NCBI RefSeq assembly: GCF_014640435.1
Contig: NZ_BMGY01000031.1
Coordinates: 1 to 52,364 of the forward strand
Source of the DNA: Hymenobacter frigidus
Lineage (GTDB): Bacteria; Bacteroidota; Bacteroidia; Cytophagales; Hymenobacteraceae
Direction of reading: 5' to 3'
Length of the DNA: 52,364 nt
Shown: positions 1-9,857 of the stretch, piece by piece
How the letters are laid out: each line of letters opens with the position of its first letter
How positions within the stretch are numbered: position 1 is the stretch's first letter
The notes under the pieces: model-generated
The model's input: the letters and a program-made list of their open reading frames with translations, nothing else
What the model was told of the DNA's origin: nothing
Database searches by the model: none
Position numbers and translations under genes: made by a program

Positions 1-1044
1 CGTGGTGCCCAGCTCCGTTCGATTTGGGAGTGCAAAAATACGGGAAAATGCTAGAGATGCAAGGGAGCAAATGATAATAGTGTTGTTCCTAGTATCTATC
101 TGTTGCTGTTGAGACGATTATGTGCTTGACAAATACGCAAGCCTATTCATATGGTAGTTCTACATGAGGGCTGGGGTTAGTGATGAGGCTCTGTTTATAG
201 GTTTGAAATGGCGTTTTAGGGCACGGAGTGGAAGAATAGACGTGAGCTTGCGTTCGTACTTGCTAGCTTGGTGCCTTCTCGAATCAGCCAAAACGCGATA
301 CTATACACTAATACGAAAGGCTTCTGCACACATAGTATCGTAGTAGTAGTGGGGTCGGGCTGGAATGAGGTAGCCTGGTGGCTTAGCTACGGCATGAATT
401 ACCTGCTTACTTTTCCAGACCGAGGTTGACGCAATTCAGTTGGCTAATACTGCCTCATCAGTGTAGGATGCCCGCAGGGTGACACGGAATCTGTGAGGTT
501 GGCGTGAATGGACCGCTTTGAGGATTGGCTCAAGACAGAGCTGGCTGATGTTGTGGGTAGGGTGTGAGTGGTAGCCGCGCTACGTACGCTGACCAGACCA
601 GGGCCTGCCTAGCACCGATGGTTTTGGTGACGCACGTTACCTATACTATATGGTGTAATGGTGCCACGATGGGTTGCGGGGCCTGTGGCTTGAGCAGTCA
701 GGTGCTACTTGTGAGCCTGCGTTATGTCGGGACACACCAGTTGCGTAGCCTATCAGTTGCTTGCTGCTGGAAGAGGCCTACTAAACTCAGGGCAGCCAGA
801 ATGGTTAGGCTGTACTTGAATACGATGGGTCAGACAGACACGTAAGGAAATTGGGAAGGGACTCAGAGCGGTTTTCCGGTCGGTGAACACCCATCGCTAA
901 GCATTGGGAGCGACCATTCGCGTCCGGGCATTGAACGGACCGGTTGGCAGGGCGCAGCTTTGAAGACGCGGAGGGTCGGGTGGCTACCTATATATAGACT
1001 GCCTGGAAACCCGTTGTGAAACCGCCGATTGGGGCGTTTAAGAA
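1..1044. other. About 1 kb with no recognisable gene
   Basis: I see no convincing coding region here. The longest frame (564-845, plus, 93 codons) has a composition unlike any family I know, with no domain or signal peptide. Base composition is more balanced than in the GC-rich genes to the right. I could not recognise an RNA gene, insertion-sequence end or repeat array. It could be decayed coding sequence or a regulatory and noncoding stretch cut by the window edge. Confidence 0.5.
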
Positions 1045-3165
1045 CTACTTCTTAACTGGCTTGAAGCTCACGGCCGCGCCGCCGCCTGGGGCCAGCTGCA
1101 GCGTGAGCGCCGACTTGCTGTCGACCACTTGCCGGGAAATGCGGTAGGCCATGGGGTTCTTCTGCCAATTAGCCCCTTTGCCATCGGCGTAGATAATGGC
1201 TTCGTAACGCTGACCGGGGGTCAGGAAATCGAGCTTTACGGGTTGCTGACGGGGATTTTCGTCGGTGATGCTGCCCAGGTACCACTCGTCTTTGCCCTTG
1301 GCTTTGCGCACGGTGGTGAGGTAGTCGCCCGGCTCGGCGGCCAGGATGCGGGTATCGTCCCAGTCTACGGGCACATCCTCAATGAACTGGAAGGCATCGA
1401 GGTGCTTGTTATAGGCTTCGGGCAGGTCGGCGGCCATTTGCAGGGGTGAGTACATGGTCACGTACAAGGCCAGCTGCTTGGCCAGCGTGGTATGCACCTG
1501 GCGGCCCTTGTTGCGGGCGGGGTTCCAGCTTTCCAGCTGGATCTGGAAGATGCCGGGCGTGTAGTCCATCGGGCCGCCCATGAGGCGCGTGAAAGGCAGA
1601 ATGGTTTCGTGTTCAGGCGGGTTGCCGCTGCTCCAGGCGTTAAACTCGTTGCCACGGGCCGCTTCGTTGGCCATCCAGTTGGGATAGGTGCGGTGCAGGC
1701 CGGTGGGGCGCACGGCTTCGTGCATGTCGACCATAATGTGGCTATCGGCCGTGAGCTGGGCGGTATGCGCGTAGTGGTTCACCATCCACTGCCCGTCGTG
1801 GTGCTCGCCGCGCGGAATGATGCGGCCCACGTAGCCGGTTTTCACGGCGTCGTAGCCGTGCTGCTTCATAAAGCGGTAGGCCGCATCCTGGCGGCGCTCG
1901 TAGTTGGTGACGGAACTACTGGTTTCGTGGTGCATGATGATTTTCACGCCTTTCGCCGCAGCGTAGCGCTGCAGCTCGTCCACATCATAGTCGGGGTATG
2001 GTGTCACGAAATCGAATACTTCCTCCTTCCAGTTATTGGCCCAGTCCTCCCACCCCACGTTCCATCCTTCTACCAGCACCCCGGCAATGTGGTGCTGAGC
2101 GGCGAAGTCAATGTAGCGCTTCACGTTGGCGGTATTGGCGCCGTGGTGGCCGTTGGGCTTGAGCCTGGCCCAGTTGGTGCCCGCCAGCTTGAGGTTGCTG
2201 GTGTCGGCGTAGTTCCAGCTGGCGCGGTTGACATGCATCTCCCACCACACGCCCACGAATTTCTGGGGTGTAATCCAACTGGTTTCGGTGAGTTTGGTGG
2301 GCTCATTCAAATTCAGAATCAGCTTACTGGCCAGCACGGCGGGGGCATTATCCGCCACCACGATAGTGCGCCAGGGCGTGTGCTCAGGGGCCTGCAAATA
2401 CGCTTTGGCCCCCGTGCCGGTGGCATCGGGCACGAGCTGGCTGGTGAGACTAAACGTTTGGACGTTCACATTCAGGAACATGGCGGGGTAGTTCACCAAC
2501 GCAGCTTCGTGGATGTTGACGTACAGGCCATCGTCCGACTTAAGCATGAGCGGGGTTTGCACCCGGTTGGGGGCCGACTTCATTTGGATTGCCTCAATGG
2601 GCGCGGTATTCACCTCACTCACGCGGCTGGTGGTGTAAGCGTATTCGTTGGAATCGTAGTCGCCGGGAATCCAGAAAGCCTTGTGGTTGCCGGGCAGGTT
2701 GAACTCGGTTTGCTCGTCCTGCACGGTGAAGTAAGCGAGACCGGGCTGCGCTGGCACTTCGTAACGGAAGCCCACTCCATCGGCGAATACACGAAACACT
2801 ACGTCGAGCTTGCGGCCGGTGGCGGCGGGTTGGCGCAGGTGCACCGTGAGCTGCTGATAATGGTTGCGAATGTTCCTGACTTCGCCCCACACCGGCTGCC
2901 AGGTTTCGTCCACGTCCTTCGTTTCGCTGCCCACCAGCACCAGCGGGCCATCAAAGCCCCGGCCATCGGCGAAAGACAGGCCCAGGCGCGAGGAGTTGAT
3001 GACCGGTTTGGGGCCATAGGAAACAGCGTACGTGGGATAGCCGTCCGGCCCCACGGCGAAAGTCAGGCTCACCTTATCCTGACGGGCGGTTAGTGGCGTG
3101 GGAGCCTGCGCAGCGGCGCGGTACCACGCATTTAGCAGCAACAAGACGAACAGGGTGGTTCTCAT
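1045..3165 (-). CDS. Glycoside hydrolase family 97, SusB-like alpha-glucosidase
   Basis: This is a 706-residue secreted or periplasmic enzyme of family GH97, which removes terminal alpha-linked sugars from oligosaccharides. A signal peptide (first ~20 residues, ending AAAQA) is followed by the beta-sandwich N-domain, a TIM barrel carrying EGWNVGWEDW and RPTGLHRTYPNW, and a C-terminal beta domain; the length is normal for the family. In retaining GH97 alpha-galactosidases, as I recall, the nucleophile Asp sits in a GIKVDF-type segment. Here the matching segment reads AVKTGYVG, as in inverting SusB-type alpha-glucosidases, so alpha-glucosidase is the better call despite the galactose genes nearby. 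The start lies 8 bp downstream of the truncated regulator on the same strand, so the two were probably co-transcribed. Family is certain; substrate is inferred. Confidence 0.93.
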   Translation of the reverse strand: MRTTLFVLLLLNAWYRAAAQAPTPLTARQDKVSLTFAVGPDGYPTYAVSYGPKPVINSSRLGLSFADGRGFDGPLVLVGSETKDVDETWQPVWGEVRNIRNHYQQLTVHLRQPAATGRKLDVVFRVFADGVGFRYEVPAQPGLAYFTVQDEQTEFNLPGNHKAFWIPGDYDSNEYAYTTSRVSEVNTAPIEAIQMKSAPNRVQTPLMLKSDDGLYVNIHEAALVNYPAMFLNVNVQTFSLTSQLVPDATGTGAKAYLQAPEHTPWRTIVVADNAPAVLASKLILNLNEPTKLTETSWITPQKFVGVWWEMHVNRASWNYADTSNLKLAGTNWARLKPNGHHGANTANVKRYIDFAAQHHIAGVLVEGWNVGWEDWANNWKEEVFDFVTPYPDYDVDELQRYAAAKGVKIIMHHETSSSVTNYERRQDAAYRFMKQHGYDAVKTGYVGRIIPRGEHHDGQWMVNHYAHTAQLTADSHIMVDMHEAVRPTGLHRTYPNWMANEAARGNEFNAWSSGNPPEHETILPFTRLMGGPMDYTPGIFQIQLESWNPARNKGRQVHTTLAKQLALYVTMYSPLQMAADLPEAYNKHLDAFQFIEDVPVDWDDTRILAAEPGDYLTTVRKAKGKDEWYLGSITDENPRQQPVKLDFLTPGQRYEAIIYADGKGANWQKNPMAYRISRQVVDSKSALTLQLAPGGGAAVSFKPVKK

Positions 3166-3173
3166 ATTATGTA

Positions 3174-4961
3174 TCAGATTGAGGCCGTTGGGGCGGCTAC
3201 CGACTCGCCGCTGCGGTGCTGCCTGGCGTATTCGGAAGGCGACATTTTGTGCAGGTTCTGGAATACCGTCCGGAAGTGCTTCAGGTCCTGCATGCCGACC
3301 TGATAGGCCACGTCCGACACGCGCAGGGACGTACTTGTAAGGAGCTGGGCCGCCCGCTTCAGGCGAATGTCGCGGATAAATTCGACGACTGACTGCCCGG
3401 TGATACTTTTCACGCGGCGATAAAACAACGACTGACTCATGCCCATTTCCCGCACGAGGCCCTGCACATTGAATTCGGGCTCGGTCAGGTTGTCCTCCAC
3501 CACTTTCATGGCTTTTTCCAGAAACAGCTTATCCGCCTCTGGAATGATGATTTCTGTGGGTTCCAGCAGGAGCTGCCGCTGGTAGAACTCGCGCAGCCGG
3601 CTCCGGTTGCGCAGAATAGCCACCACTTTGGCATGCAGCACTTTGGGGTTGAAGGGCTTGCTGACGTAGTCGTCGGCCCCGGTCTCCAAGCCCTCCACTT
3701 CGTGCACGGCCGCCGTGCGGGCCGTGAGCAGCACCACCGGAATGTGCAGCGTTTTCGGAGCCTGCTTGATTTTCTGGCATAGCTCGAGCCCATCGCTGCG
3801 GGGCATCATGATATCGCTGAGCACAAGGTCGAGCAGTAGTGACTGCACCAGCGCCCAGCCCTCTACCCCATCGGCGGCGACCGTCGCCTCGGAATCCGAG
3901 CTGAACAATTGCACCAAGTACTGGCGCAGGTCGTCGTTATCCTCCACGATAAGCAGCCGCCCGCCGCTAAATGCTTCTTCTGTTTCGTAGTCTCCGGCGG
4001 CTTCTTCAGCCTCCGCAACGGCTACCGGGGCAGCGGCCAGGATATGCGGGGCTGGCGTACTGGCAAGCCCAGCCGGGGCCAGGTCGTTGGCCATCAAATG
4101 TTCCCGACCGAAGGGCAGACGCATGGTGAAGGTTGTGCCCTGGTTCAGTTGGCTGGCTACGGTAATTTCTCCGGCGTGGCGTTCCACGAACTGCTTCACC
4201 AGCGACAGGCCAATGCCGGTGCCCATTATGCGCAGGCTATTCGTTTGCGACGCCTGGTAATACGCATCGAACACATGGGCCACCTCCTCGGGCGAGATAC
4301 CCGTGCCCCGGTCCAACACTTTTATCTCCAGGTAGTTGCCAGACAGCTTGGAGTTTGTGAATACGGCCGGGCTGCCGGGCTGGCCGATGGCAGTGACCAC
4401 CAACCCGATTTCGCCACCTTCGGGGGTATACTTAAAGGCGTTAGCCAGTAGATTGGTCAGCACGATTTCCAATTTGCCGGCATCAAAGTACAGCTCCACG
4501 GCCTCGGTGGGGCCGGCAAAAGTGTAGGTGAGGCTGCGCTCCCGGGCTTTCAGCTTGAAGAGCAGGAATATTTCCGTCAGAAAACCGATTACATCGCGCG
4601 GGGCGGCCCGGAGCGGAACCTGGCCGGCTTCCACTTTTCGAAAGTCGAGGAGTTGATTCACCAGGTCCAGCAGCTTGTGCGTCTGCTTGTGCATCAGCTG
4701 GATATTTTCCTTTTGGCTGGCAAACCGGTTGGCTGCCGCCAGCAACGACTCCATGGGCCCGAGGATGAGCGTGAGGGGCGTGCGCAGCTCGTGTGAGAGG
4801 TTGGTAAAGAAGCTCAACTTCATGTTGGTCAGCTTCTTCTCCTGCTCCACCCGGAAGTGCTCCAGTACCAGCTTATTCTTGAGCTGCTCTTGCGTCATCG
4901 TTACCCGGCGGTAAAAGACAAGCGCACCCACCAGCGCCAAGCCATACAATAGACCTATTCC
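3174..4961 (-). pseudogene. Truncated hybrid two-component regulator, cytoplasmic half only
   Basis: This is the C-terminal half of a hybrid two-component system, the one-protein sensor-regulators that control polysaccharide-utilisation genes in Bacteroidota. Numbered from the TTG codon at 4949, it has a short hydrophobic segment (1-13), a histidine kinase with phospho-acceptor H53 in SHELRTP, an ATPase domain ending GIGLSLVKQF, a receiver with D379 in SDIMMP, and an AraC-type HTH at the C-terminus. Intact relatives are about twice as long, with a periplasmic double beta-propeller and Y_Y_Y sensor domain. Here the frame opens directly after a TGA at 4962-4964, inside the expected transmembrane helix, so the sensor is gone. 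If still translated it would be unable to sense a ligand. I call it a pseudogene created by rearrangement. Confidence 0.85.
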
Positions 4962-5116
4962 TCAACAAGAGGTCGGGTGTTTTCCAAGCCGTATTTGGAG
5001 CCGGAAACGGTGGCTGCTCAAAAAGCCAAGGAATACTGGCTTGGTCAAGCAAAAAAGACCATTCAGTTATCAAAATCCGCTAAAAATTTCAACCATTCCT
5101 ATTCGGGAACAAGTCT
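4962..5116. other. Rearrangement scar between two truncated genes
   Basis: This is about 155 bp of unrecognised, relatively AT-rich sequence between the broken 5' end of the hybrid regulator and the broken 5' end of the GH51 remnant. Both neighbours lose homology exactly at its edges, so it marks a deletion or insertion junction. Short open frames cross it but match nothing I know. A residue of a departed insertion sequence is plausible but not shown. Confidence 0.5.
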
Positions 5117-5611
5117 AACATCTTCAACAACCACTGCGACCGGGTGCGGGGCGCCAACCTGGCCCAGGCCGTGAACGTGCTCCAGGCCGTCATCCTCACC
5201 GACAAGGAAAAGATGCTGCTCACGCCCACCTACCACGTATTCGACATCTACCAGGTGCGTCAGGATGCCGAATGGCTGCCCCTGCAGTTTGCCAGCCCCG
5301 ACTACACGCTGGGCACGGAAAAAATCCCGGCGCTAAACGCCTCAGCCTCGAAAGACAAGAATGGCACGGTCCATATCTCGCTGGTCAATCTCGACCCGAA
5401 TAAACCCCTGACCCTCGAAACCGCCTTGCCCGGTGTAAGCTGGAAAACGGTGACGGGCCGCATCGTGACCTCAGCCAGTGTAAGCGACTACAATACGTTC
5501 GACCAGCCCGGCATCATCAAGCCCGCGGCCTTCACCGGCGCCAAAAAGCGCGGCAATAAGCTAGCTGTGGTCTTACCGCCCAAGTCGGTAATTATGTTGG
5601 AAGTAAAGTAG
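5117..5611 (+). pseudogene. C-terminal remnant of GH51 alpha-L-arabinofuranosidase
   Basis: The last ~164 codons of an alpha-L-arabinofuranosidase of family GH51 survive. The frame picks up at a segment reading NIFNNHCDRVRGANLAQAVN and continues through LTPTYHVFDIY, typical of the end of the TIM barrel, into the C-terminal beta-sandwich, ending VMLEVK. The catalytic glutamates would lie in the missing N-terminal two thirds, so no activity is expected. No start codon or ribosome binding site fits the frame (a GTG at 5144 is fortuitous). It runs divergently from the truncated regulator, and both are cut at the same scar, which suggests a lost arabinan or arabinoxylan locus. Confidence 0.82.
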
Positions 5612-5628
5612 CCCTGAGTGCGGTCGCT

Positions 5629-8232
5629 TTACCGCAGCTGCACCGATTCAATATCGACCTGCACGGGCTCGCTCCCAACTGACGTGGCGGCATCAACCAA
5701 AAGTTGCAGTACCTCGGCATCGGCCAGCTTGAATGCCGGCTTCCCGGCGCTCTGAAATTGCAGCGGCAAAAAGCCTGGGTACGGCCGCGGGCTCAGCAGC
5801 AGGGCGCTTGGCTGGAATGCGCTCAACGGAATTCGTACTTCCTGCATTTGGGTGGTTAGCGTTACCGGGGCGGCAAAAGCGGCGGCATCCTTGGTGGCCA
5901 GCCGCACCTGCACGCCCACCGGCTGGCTGGCGCGGGCTCGCACCACTACTTCCTTAAAAGCGGATAGTTCAGTCATTCGGCCCAGCAGTTTGTCGCCGAA
6001 GTAGGCCCGCAAAGACGCGGCTGGTCCGGCTTCCGCCGCTAATGCAGGCGTGCCGGGCTTCGTTACGCCCTGCACGAAACGCAGAGCCAGCGCTCCGGCA
6101 GCCTCGGTCGTAACGTAATCAACCCAGTTGTTGCGGTGCAGGCCGCGCGCCTCCACCTGCTCCTTGTCAACCCCAGCCTGGAACAAGAACAGGGGCGTAT
6201 TGGCCGCCACCAACGGCACCTCCCAATGCTCCTGCGAGAAATAGTCCCAGTCGCGCGGCGAGCCGCTGAAGCCCCCCGGAAACGTGAGCTGCTGGCCGGC
6301 TTTTTTCAGCACTATCCAATAGCGCAGCAGGCCGGCGTAGGTGAGCTCCGCTGGCACGGTGACTTCGACGGTAGCGTAGGCGGGCCGGCGCATGGGCAGG
6401 GCCTGGGTGCGGCCGTAGTAGTGTTGGGCAATGAGGAAAACGCTGTCGGCAGCTTCCAAACCCGTTAAAGTGGCCCGAATGGTGAGCGACTGGCCCGCCG
6501 TGGCCTGGGCTACGGGCGTGTGCCGCACCTGCGGTCCCAGCACGGTGGGCGCGGGAGCCGCGTATTCCCCCAACCGCAGGCTGCCTAGTTGCGACTGTGC
6601 CGTCCAGGCGCTGGTGTTTTTGCCAGCCGCGGCCACGATGTACACGCCCGGCCGCACCGTCACGCGGCCATCGGTGGCCTGGCTTTGGGCGGTGTTGCCT
6701 TCGTTGAGCCCGCGCAGGCTGAATCGGTTGCCCAGCTCGGCCAGAGTCAGGCGCAAGGGCTGGTCATTCCACAGAATTTGAGTGACTGGCTTTTTCAACG
6801 ACGCGGTTTCGAACGGGTCACGGATGGCTACGGCATCGGGCAGCACTTCCAGTCGCCACACACCAGCCGCCAGCCGGTCGAGGAAATAGGCCCCAGTGCC
6901 ACCGTACTGCACTAGCGGTGAGCTGCCCACGCCGGCCACGTGACGCAAGCGCGATGCCCGCCGGGCAACTGTTTGGGTAGAAGTCGTGTAATAAAACTCC
7001 TCGTCGGTGTTCATTTCGCTCAGCCCCTGCCGGTAGCTCACCCGAAAGGCATCGAACACCGAATCCTGGGGGTAGCGGCCAAAGGTTTGGCCCCGGCCCA
7101 CCCGGTGAAACACTTTGCTGGCAATGAGCATGCTGATGGCTTTGCCCGGGGTGTAAGCCAGGTTCAGGTAATGGGTCTGGTACTCGGTGTTGGCATAGGC
7201 AATGGCCAGGGGGTCGTAGGCAAACTGCGTAGCCCACTGAAAACCCGCCTCCCGGAAGCTCCGCGCCATAAACGGGTACATCACCGGCTGAATAATGTCG
7301 GCCGACTCGAACTCATACACCAGCTTGGCACGGCGCTTAAACCGCGGGTCGTCGCGAAACGGAATAGGGTACTGGTCTACGTGCGGCAGCAGGTTGCCGC
7401 GCATAGTGTGCCCACTCACCAGCCCGGCCGGGTACCACTGAAACGTGAGGCCATCCACGTTAGCCGCCAGAATGGCCTCGGCCACGTCGGGGTTTTCCGA
7501 AACGTTGTAAAAGATGGGCTTGCGGTAGCCCGTGGCCCGCATGGCCGCCACCATGCGGTTGGCAAAGGCCGTTACCTCCGCCTCGGGCTTGCGGTAGCGG
7601 GGCTCGTTGCACACCTCGAAGGCAATGATGTCCGGGTCTTCGCGGTTGAGCTGCTTGGTGTAGGTATTGCGGTGGTTGAGAAACTGCGTCAGGTAATTCT
7701 CCTGCGCCCGAATGGCCCGCGGATTGGTGTAGGCCTGCACCTTGGAATAAATACTGGAAAACCCGGTACCGGTGTCCTTCTCCGGGTAGCCGTTGTTCCA
7801 ATACGCGATGGGCGTCAGCACCACTTTAATGCCGCGCTGCTTCAGTTGGTCCACGAGGTAGTCGAGCAGGCGCAGGTGTTCATTTTGCTGCAGATTGCCG
7901 AGCGTATCGGTAATCTCCACGTCCCACACGTGCACCCGAAACGCATCGAGGCCGAGCCGTGAAAGATGGTAAACATCCTGAGCAATGGCTTTTTCGGCAT
8001 CGGCCCCCACCTTTTGCCCGGCCCGGTAGGCGTAGGCAAACGGGGCCGTGTAATTCACCCCAAACAGCGCCACCTCCTGCTTATTCTGCTGCCAGCGCAG
8101 CACGCCCTGCAGGTCGACATACACGTCACCAGTTGGTTGGCGGACACTGGCCGCCGTTTGGGCGGTGGCTGGGCAAATGCCTATTACCAGGGCAATGAGG
8201 CAGAGAAAGCGGCAGAGAAAAATTAACGGCAT
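5629..8232 (-). CDS. GH5-like secreted glycosidase with C-terminal beta domains
   Basis: This is an 867-residue exported protein with a GH5/clan-A TIM barrel in roughly the first 400 residues. The acid/base is likely E210 in FEVCNEP and the nucleophile E307 in KLVYEFES, the usual strand-4 and strand-7 glutamates. The C-terminal half looks like beta-sandwich or carbohydrate-binding modules. I place the start at 8232 because residues from there give a clean signal peptide ending ATAQT; an in-frame ATG at 8262 would add ten residues before it. It diverges from galK across a region holding two LacI-type operators, so control together with galactose catabolism is likely. Beta-mannanase- or galactanase-like activities are both possible; substrate is unknown. 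Confidence 0.85.
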   Translation of the reverse strand: MPLIFLCRFLCLIALVIGICPATAQTAASVRQPTGDVYVDLQGVLRWQQNKQEVALFGVNYTAPFAYAYRAGQKVGADAEKAIAQDVYHLSRLGLDAFRVHVWDVEITDTLGNLQQNEHLRLLDYLVDQLKQRGIKVVLTPIAYWNNGYPEKDTGTGFSSIYSKVQAYTNPRAIRAQENYLTQFLNHRNTYTKQLNREDPDIIAFEVCNEPRYRKPEAEVTAFANRMVAAMRATGYRKPIFYNVSENPDVAEAILAANVDGLTFQWYPAGLVSGHTMRGNLLPHVDQYPIPFRDDPRFKRRAKLVYEFESADIIQPVMYPFMARSFREAGFQWATQFAYDPLAIAYANTEYQTHYLNLAYTPGKAISMLIASKVFHRVGRGQTFGRYPQDSVFDAFRVSYRQGLSEMNTDEEFYYTTSTQTVARRASRLRHVAGVGSSPLVQYGGTGAYFLDRLAAGVWRLEVLPDAVAIRDPFETASLKKPVTQILWNDQPLRLTLAELGNRFSLRGLNEGNTAQSQATDGRVTVRPGVYIVAAAGKNTSAWTAQSQLGSLRLGEYAAPAPTVLGPQVRHTPVAQATAGQSLTIRATLTGLEAADSVFLIAQHYYGRTQALPMRRPAYATVEVTVPAELTYAGLLRYWIVLKKAGQQLTFPGGFSGSPRDWDYFSQEHWEVPLVAANTPLFLFQAGVDKEQVEARGLHRNNWVDYVTTEAAGALALRFVQGVTKPGTPALAAEAGPAASLRAYFGDKLLGRMTELSAFKEVVVRARASQPVGVQVRLATKDAAAFAAPVTLTTQMQEVRIPLSAFQPSALLLSPRPYPGFLPLQFQSAGKPAFKLADAEVLQLLVDAATSVGSEPVQVDIESVQLR

Positions 8233-8311
8233 ATTGTCGAGTGGGGCGATGATTACGAACAAGGGAACCGGTGTTGCGAAAAGACGGCCGTAACCTGCTT
8301 ATTCCTGAATT

Positions 8312-8325
8312 TGCAAACGATTGCA
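8312..8325. promoter_or_regulatory. LacI-type operator, GH5-proximal
   Basis: The site reads TGCAAACGATTGCA, one mismatch from the perfect palindrome found at 8594. It has the central CG and dyad symmetry typical of LacI/GalR-family operators. It lies about 80 bp upstream of the GH5-like start codon. The probable ligand is the LacI-family protein encoded at 13034-14068. Confidence 0.7.
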
Positions 8326-8593
8326 TAAATATAGTCGGGCTGTTTATTATCCACTAATAATTTCCATATTTTGATTTTATGTCACTGAAAATAAGAGCTT
8401 AGTCTATATGAATTGGTAATAAGCAGTTGTATTCATTTCAACCCTGTTTTGGCTCTATATCCGCTATGAAACAAACACGTCCTTTGTCACAGGCTTTAAT
8501 TCACCTGATTCGATAATTTTCACAGTAAACTAGCTCATTTTAATGTGCATCAGCGCTATTAATCAATCATCATTCAGAAAGCAGTTTTCTTTG

Positions 8594-8615
8594 TGCAATC
8601 GATTGCATAGATTTG
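8594..8615 (+). promoter_or_regulatory. LacI-type operator overlapping the galK promoter
   Basis: TGCAATCGATTGCA (8594-8607) is a perfect 14-bp palindrome with a central CG. It is followed immediately by TAGATTTG (8608-8615), a match to the Bacteroidota -7 consensus TAnnTTTG. A TTTG at 8590-8593 could serve as the -33 element, though the 14-bp spacing is short. A repressor bound here would cover the core promoter of galK. Confidence 0.75.
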
Positions 8616-8676
8616 CGGGCCCCTTCCCATCTCGCTGGACTCCAACTCTTCAACAAGCTATACACGACTCATCAAC

Positions 8677-9852
8677 ATGTTAGCACAGAACGCTGCGGCC
8701 TTTTTCCAACGCCGCTACGGGTACACCCCGTTGCTGGTCAGGGCCCCGGGGCGGGTTAATCTCATAGGGGAGCACACGGACTACAATGGCGGCTTCGTGC
8801 TACCGGCCGCTATCGACAGAGAAATCGTGTTCGCCGTGGGTCTAAATGGGTTGAATACTATTCGGCTCTACTCGCTCGATAAGGACGAGGCCTACGACCA
8901 GCCGTTGGGCGACGGCCCGGTGCAACCCGGCCAGACCTTGTGGGCCAACTACCTAAAAGGCGTGGTGGCGCAGTTTCAGCAGCGGGGCGTGGTGGTGCCG
9001 GGTTTCGACTGCATGTTTGGCGGCAACATTCCGATGGGCGCCGGCCTGTCCTCGTCGGCGGCCGTGGAGTGCGGCCTGGCCTTCGCCCTCGACCACCTGC
9101 TGCACACCAACCTGAGCCGGCTGGAGCTGGCCCGCATCAGCCAGCGGGCTGAGCACGAGTTTGCGGGCGTGCAGTGCGGCATCATGGACCAGTTTGCCGG
9201 CCTGTTTGGCCAGGCCGACCAAGTAGTGCGCCTCGATTGCCGTTCGCTGGAGTACCAGTATTTCCCTTTCGATTCGGCCGCCTACCATTTGGTGCTGTGC
9301 AACTCGGGCGTGAAGCACAGCCTGGCCAGCTCGGAGTACAACACCCGCCGCCAGGAGTGCGAGGAAGGCGTGGCCCAGTTGCACCGGCACTACCCCGAAA
9401 TAAAGAGCCTGCGCGACGTGACGCTGCCGCTGCTGGAGGCCCACCGCGCCGAGCTGCGCCCGGTGGTGTACCGCCGCTGCCGCTACGTGGTGCAGGAAAA
9501 CCAGCGCGTGGCAGCCGCCTGTGATTACCTGGTGGCCGGCGACATGGCCGCCTTTGGCCAGCAGATGTACGCCTCGCACGCCGGCCTACGCGACGATTAT
9601 GCAGTAAGTTGCCCCGAACTGGACGCCCTGGTCCGGATTGCCGAAAGCCAGCCCAGCGTGCTGGGGGCGCGCATGATGGGTGGCGGCTTCGGCGGCTGCA
9701 CCATCAACCTGATTCCGGCCGCCGCCGTGGCCGAATTCATTGCTACCACCACGGCGGCCTACCAGCAGCAGATGGGCTTATCCCTCGAAACCTACCAAAC
9801 CACCATTGTGGGCGGCGTATCAACGCTGCTGCCCGCCCTAGCTTCCAACTGA
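8677..9852 (+). CDS. galK: Galactokinase
   Basis: Galactokinase phosphorylates alpha-D-galactose with ATP to galactose 1-phosphate, the first Leloir-pathway step, in the cytoplasm. The 391 residues match the usual length. The galactokinase signature GRVNLIGEHTDYNGG is near the N-terminus, the GHMP ATP-binding loop PMGAGLSSSAA in the first half, and GGGFGGCTI near the C-terminus. The ATG at 8677 follows a ~60-nt leader after the -7 element. galT follows 5 bp after the stop, then a sodium symporter and a LacI regulator in the same direction, giving a compact galactose operon. No galM or galE is present in the window. Confidence 0.97.
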   Translation: MLAQNAAAFFQRRYGYTPLLVRAPGRVNLIGEHTDYNGGFVLPAAIDREIVFAVGLNGLNTIRLYSLDKDEAYDQPLGDGPVQPGQTLWANYLKGVVAQFQQRGVVVPGFDCMFGGNIPMGAGLSSSAAVECGLAFALDHLLHTNLSRLELARISQRAEHEFAGVQCGIMDQFAGLFGQADQVVRLDCRSLEYQYFPFDSAAYHLVLCNSGVKHSLASSEYNTRRQECEEGVAQLHRHYPEIKSLRDVTLPLLEAHRAELRPVVYRRCRYVVQENQRVAAACDYLVAGDMAAFGQQMYASHAGLRDDYAVSCPELDALVRIAESQPSVLGARMMGGGFGGCTINLIPAAAVAEFIATTTAAYQQQMGLSLETYQTTIVGGVSTLLPALASN

Positions 9853-9857
9853 TTTTT

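Larger units (their letters stand above)
8233..8676. promoter_or_regulatory. Divergent control region between GH5-like gene and galK
   Basis: This is 444 bp of AT-rich intergenic DNA separating two divergent transcription units. It contains no gene. Two near-identical palindromes of the LacI-family type lie near its two ends, with centres 282 bp apart, which is compatible with repression of both promoters or with DNA looping. A Bacteroidota -7 element overlaps the galK-proximal site. Confidence 0.75.

Noticed and set aside
564..845. 93-codon frame in the first kilobase
   Set aside because: No family likeness, odd composition (Cys, Arg, Thr) and no ribosome binding or promoter signal.
1492..3093. 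Long plus-strand frame of 533 codons opposite the GH97 gene
   Set aside because: It is antisense to a clear GH97 family protein; its composition (Val, Gly, His-rich) is the usual shadow in GC-rich DNA.
6940..7962. 340-codon plus-strand frame opposite the GH5-like gene
   Set aside because: Shadow of the GH5-like coding sequence, with no domain or start context.
9609..9857. Longer galT start overlapping galK
   Set aside because: The extra N-terminus is read in another frame of galK; the product from ATG 9858 has the normal GalT N-terminus and length.
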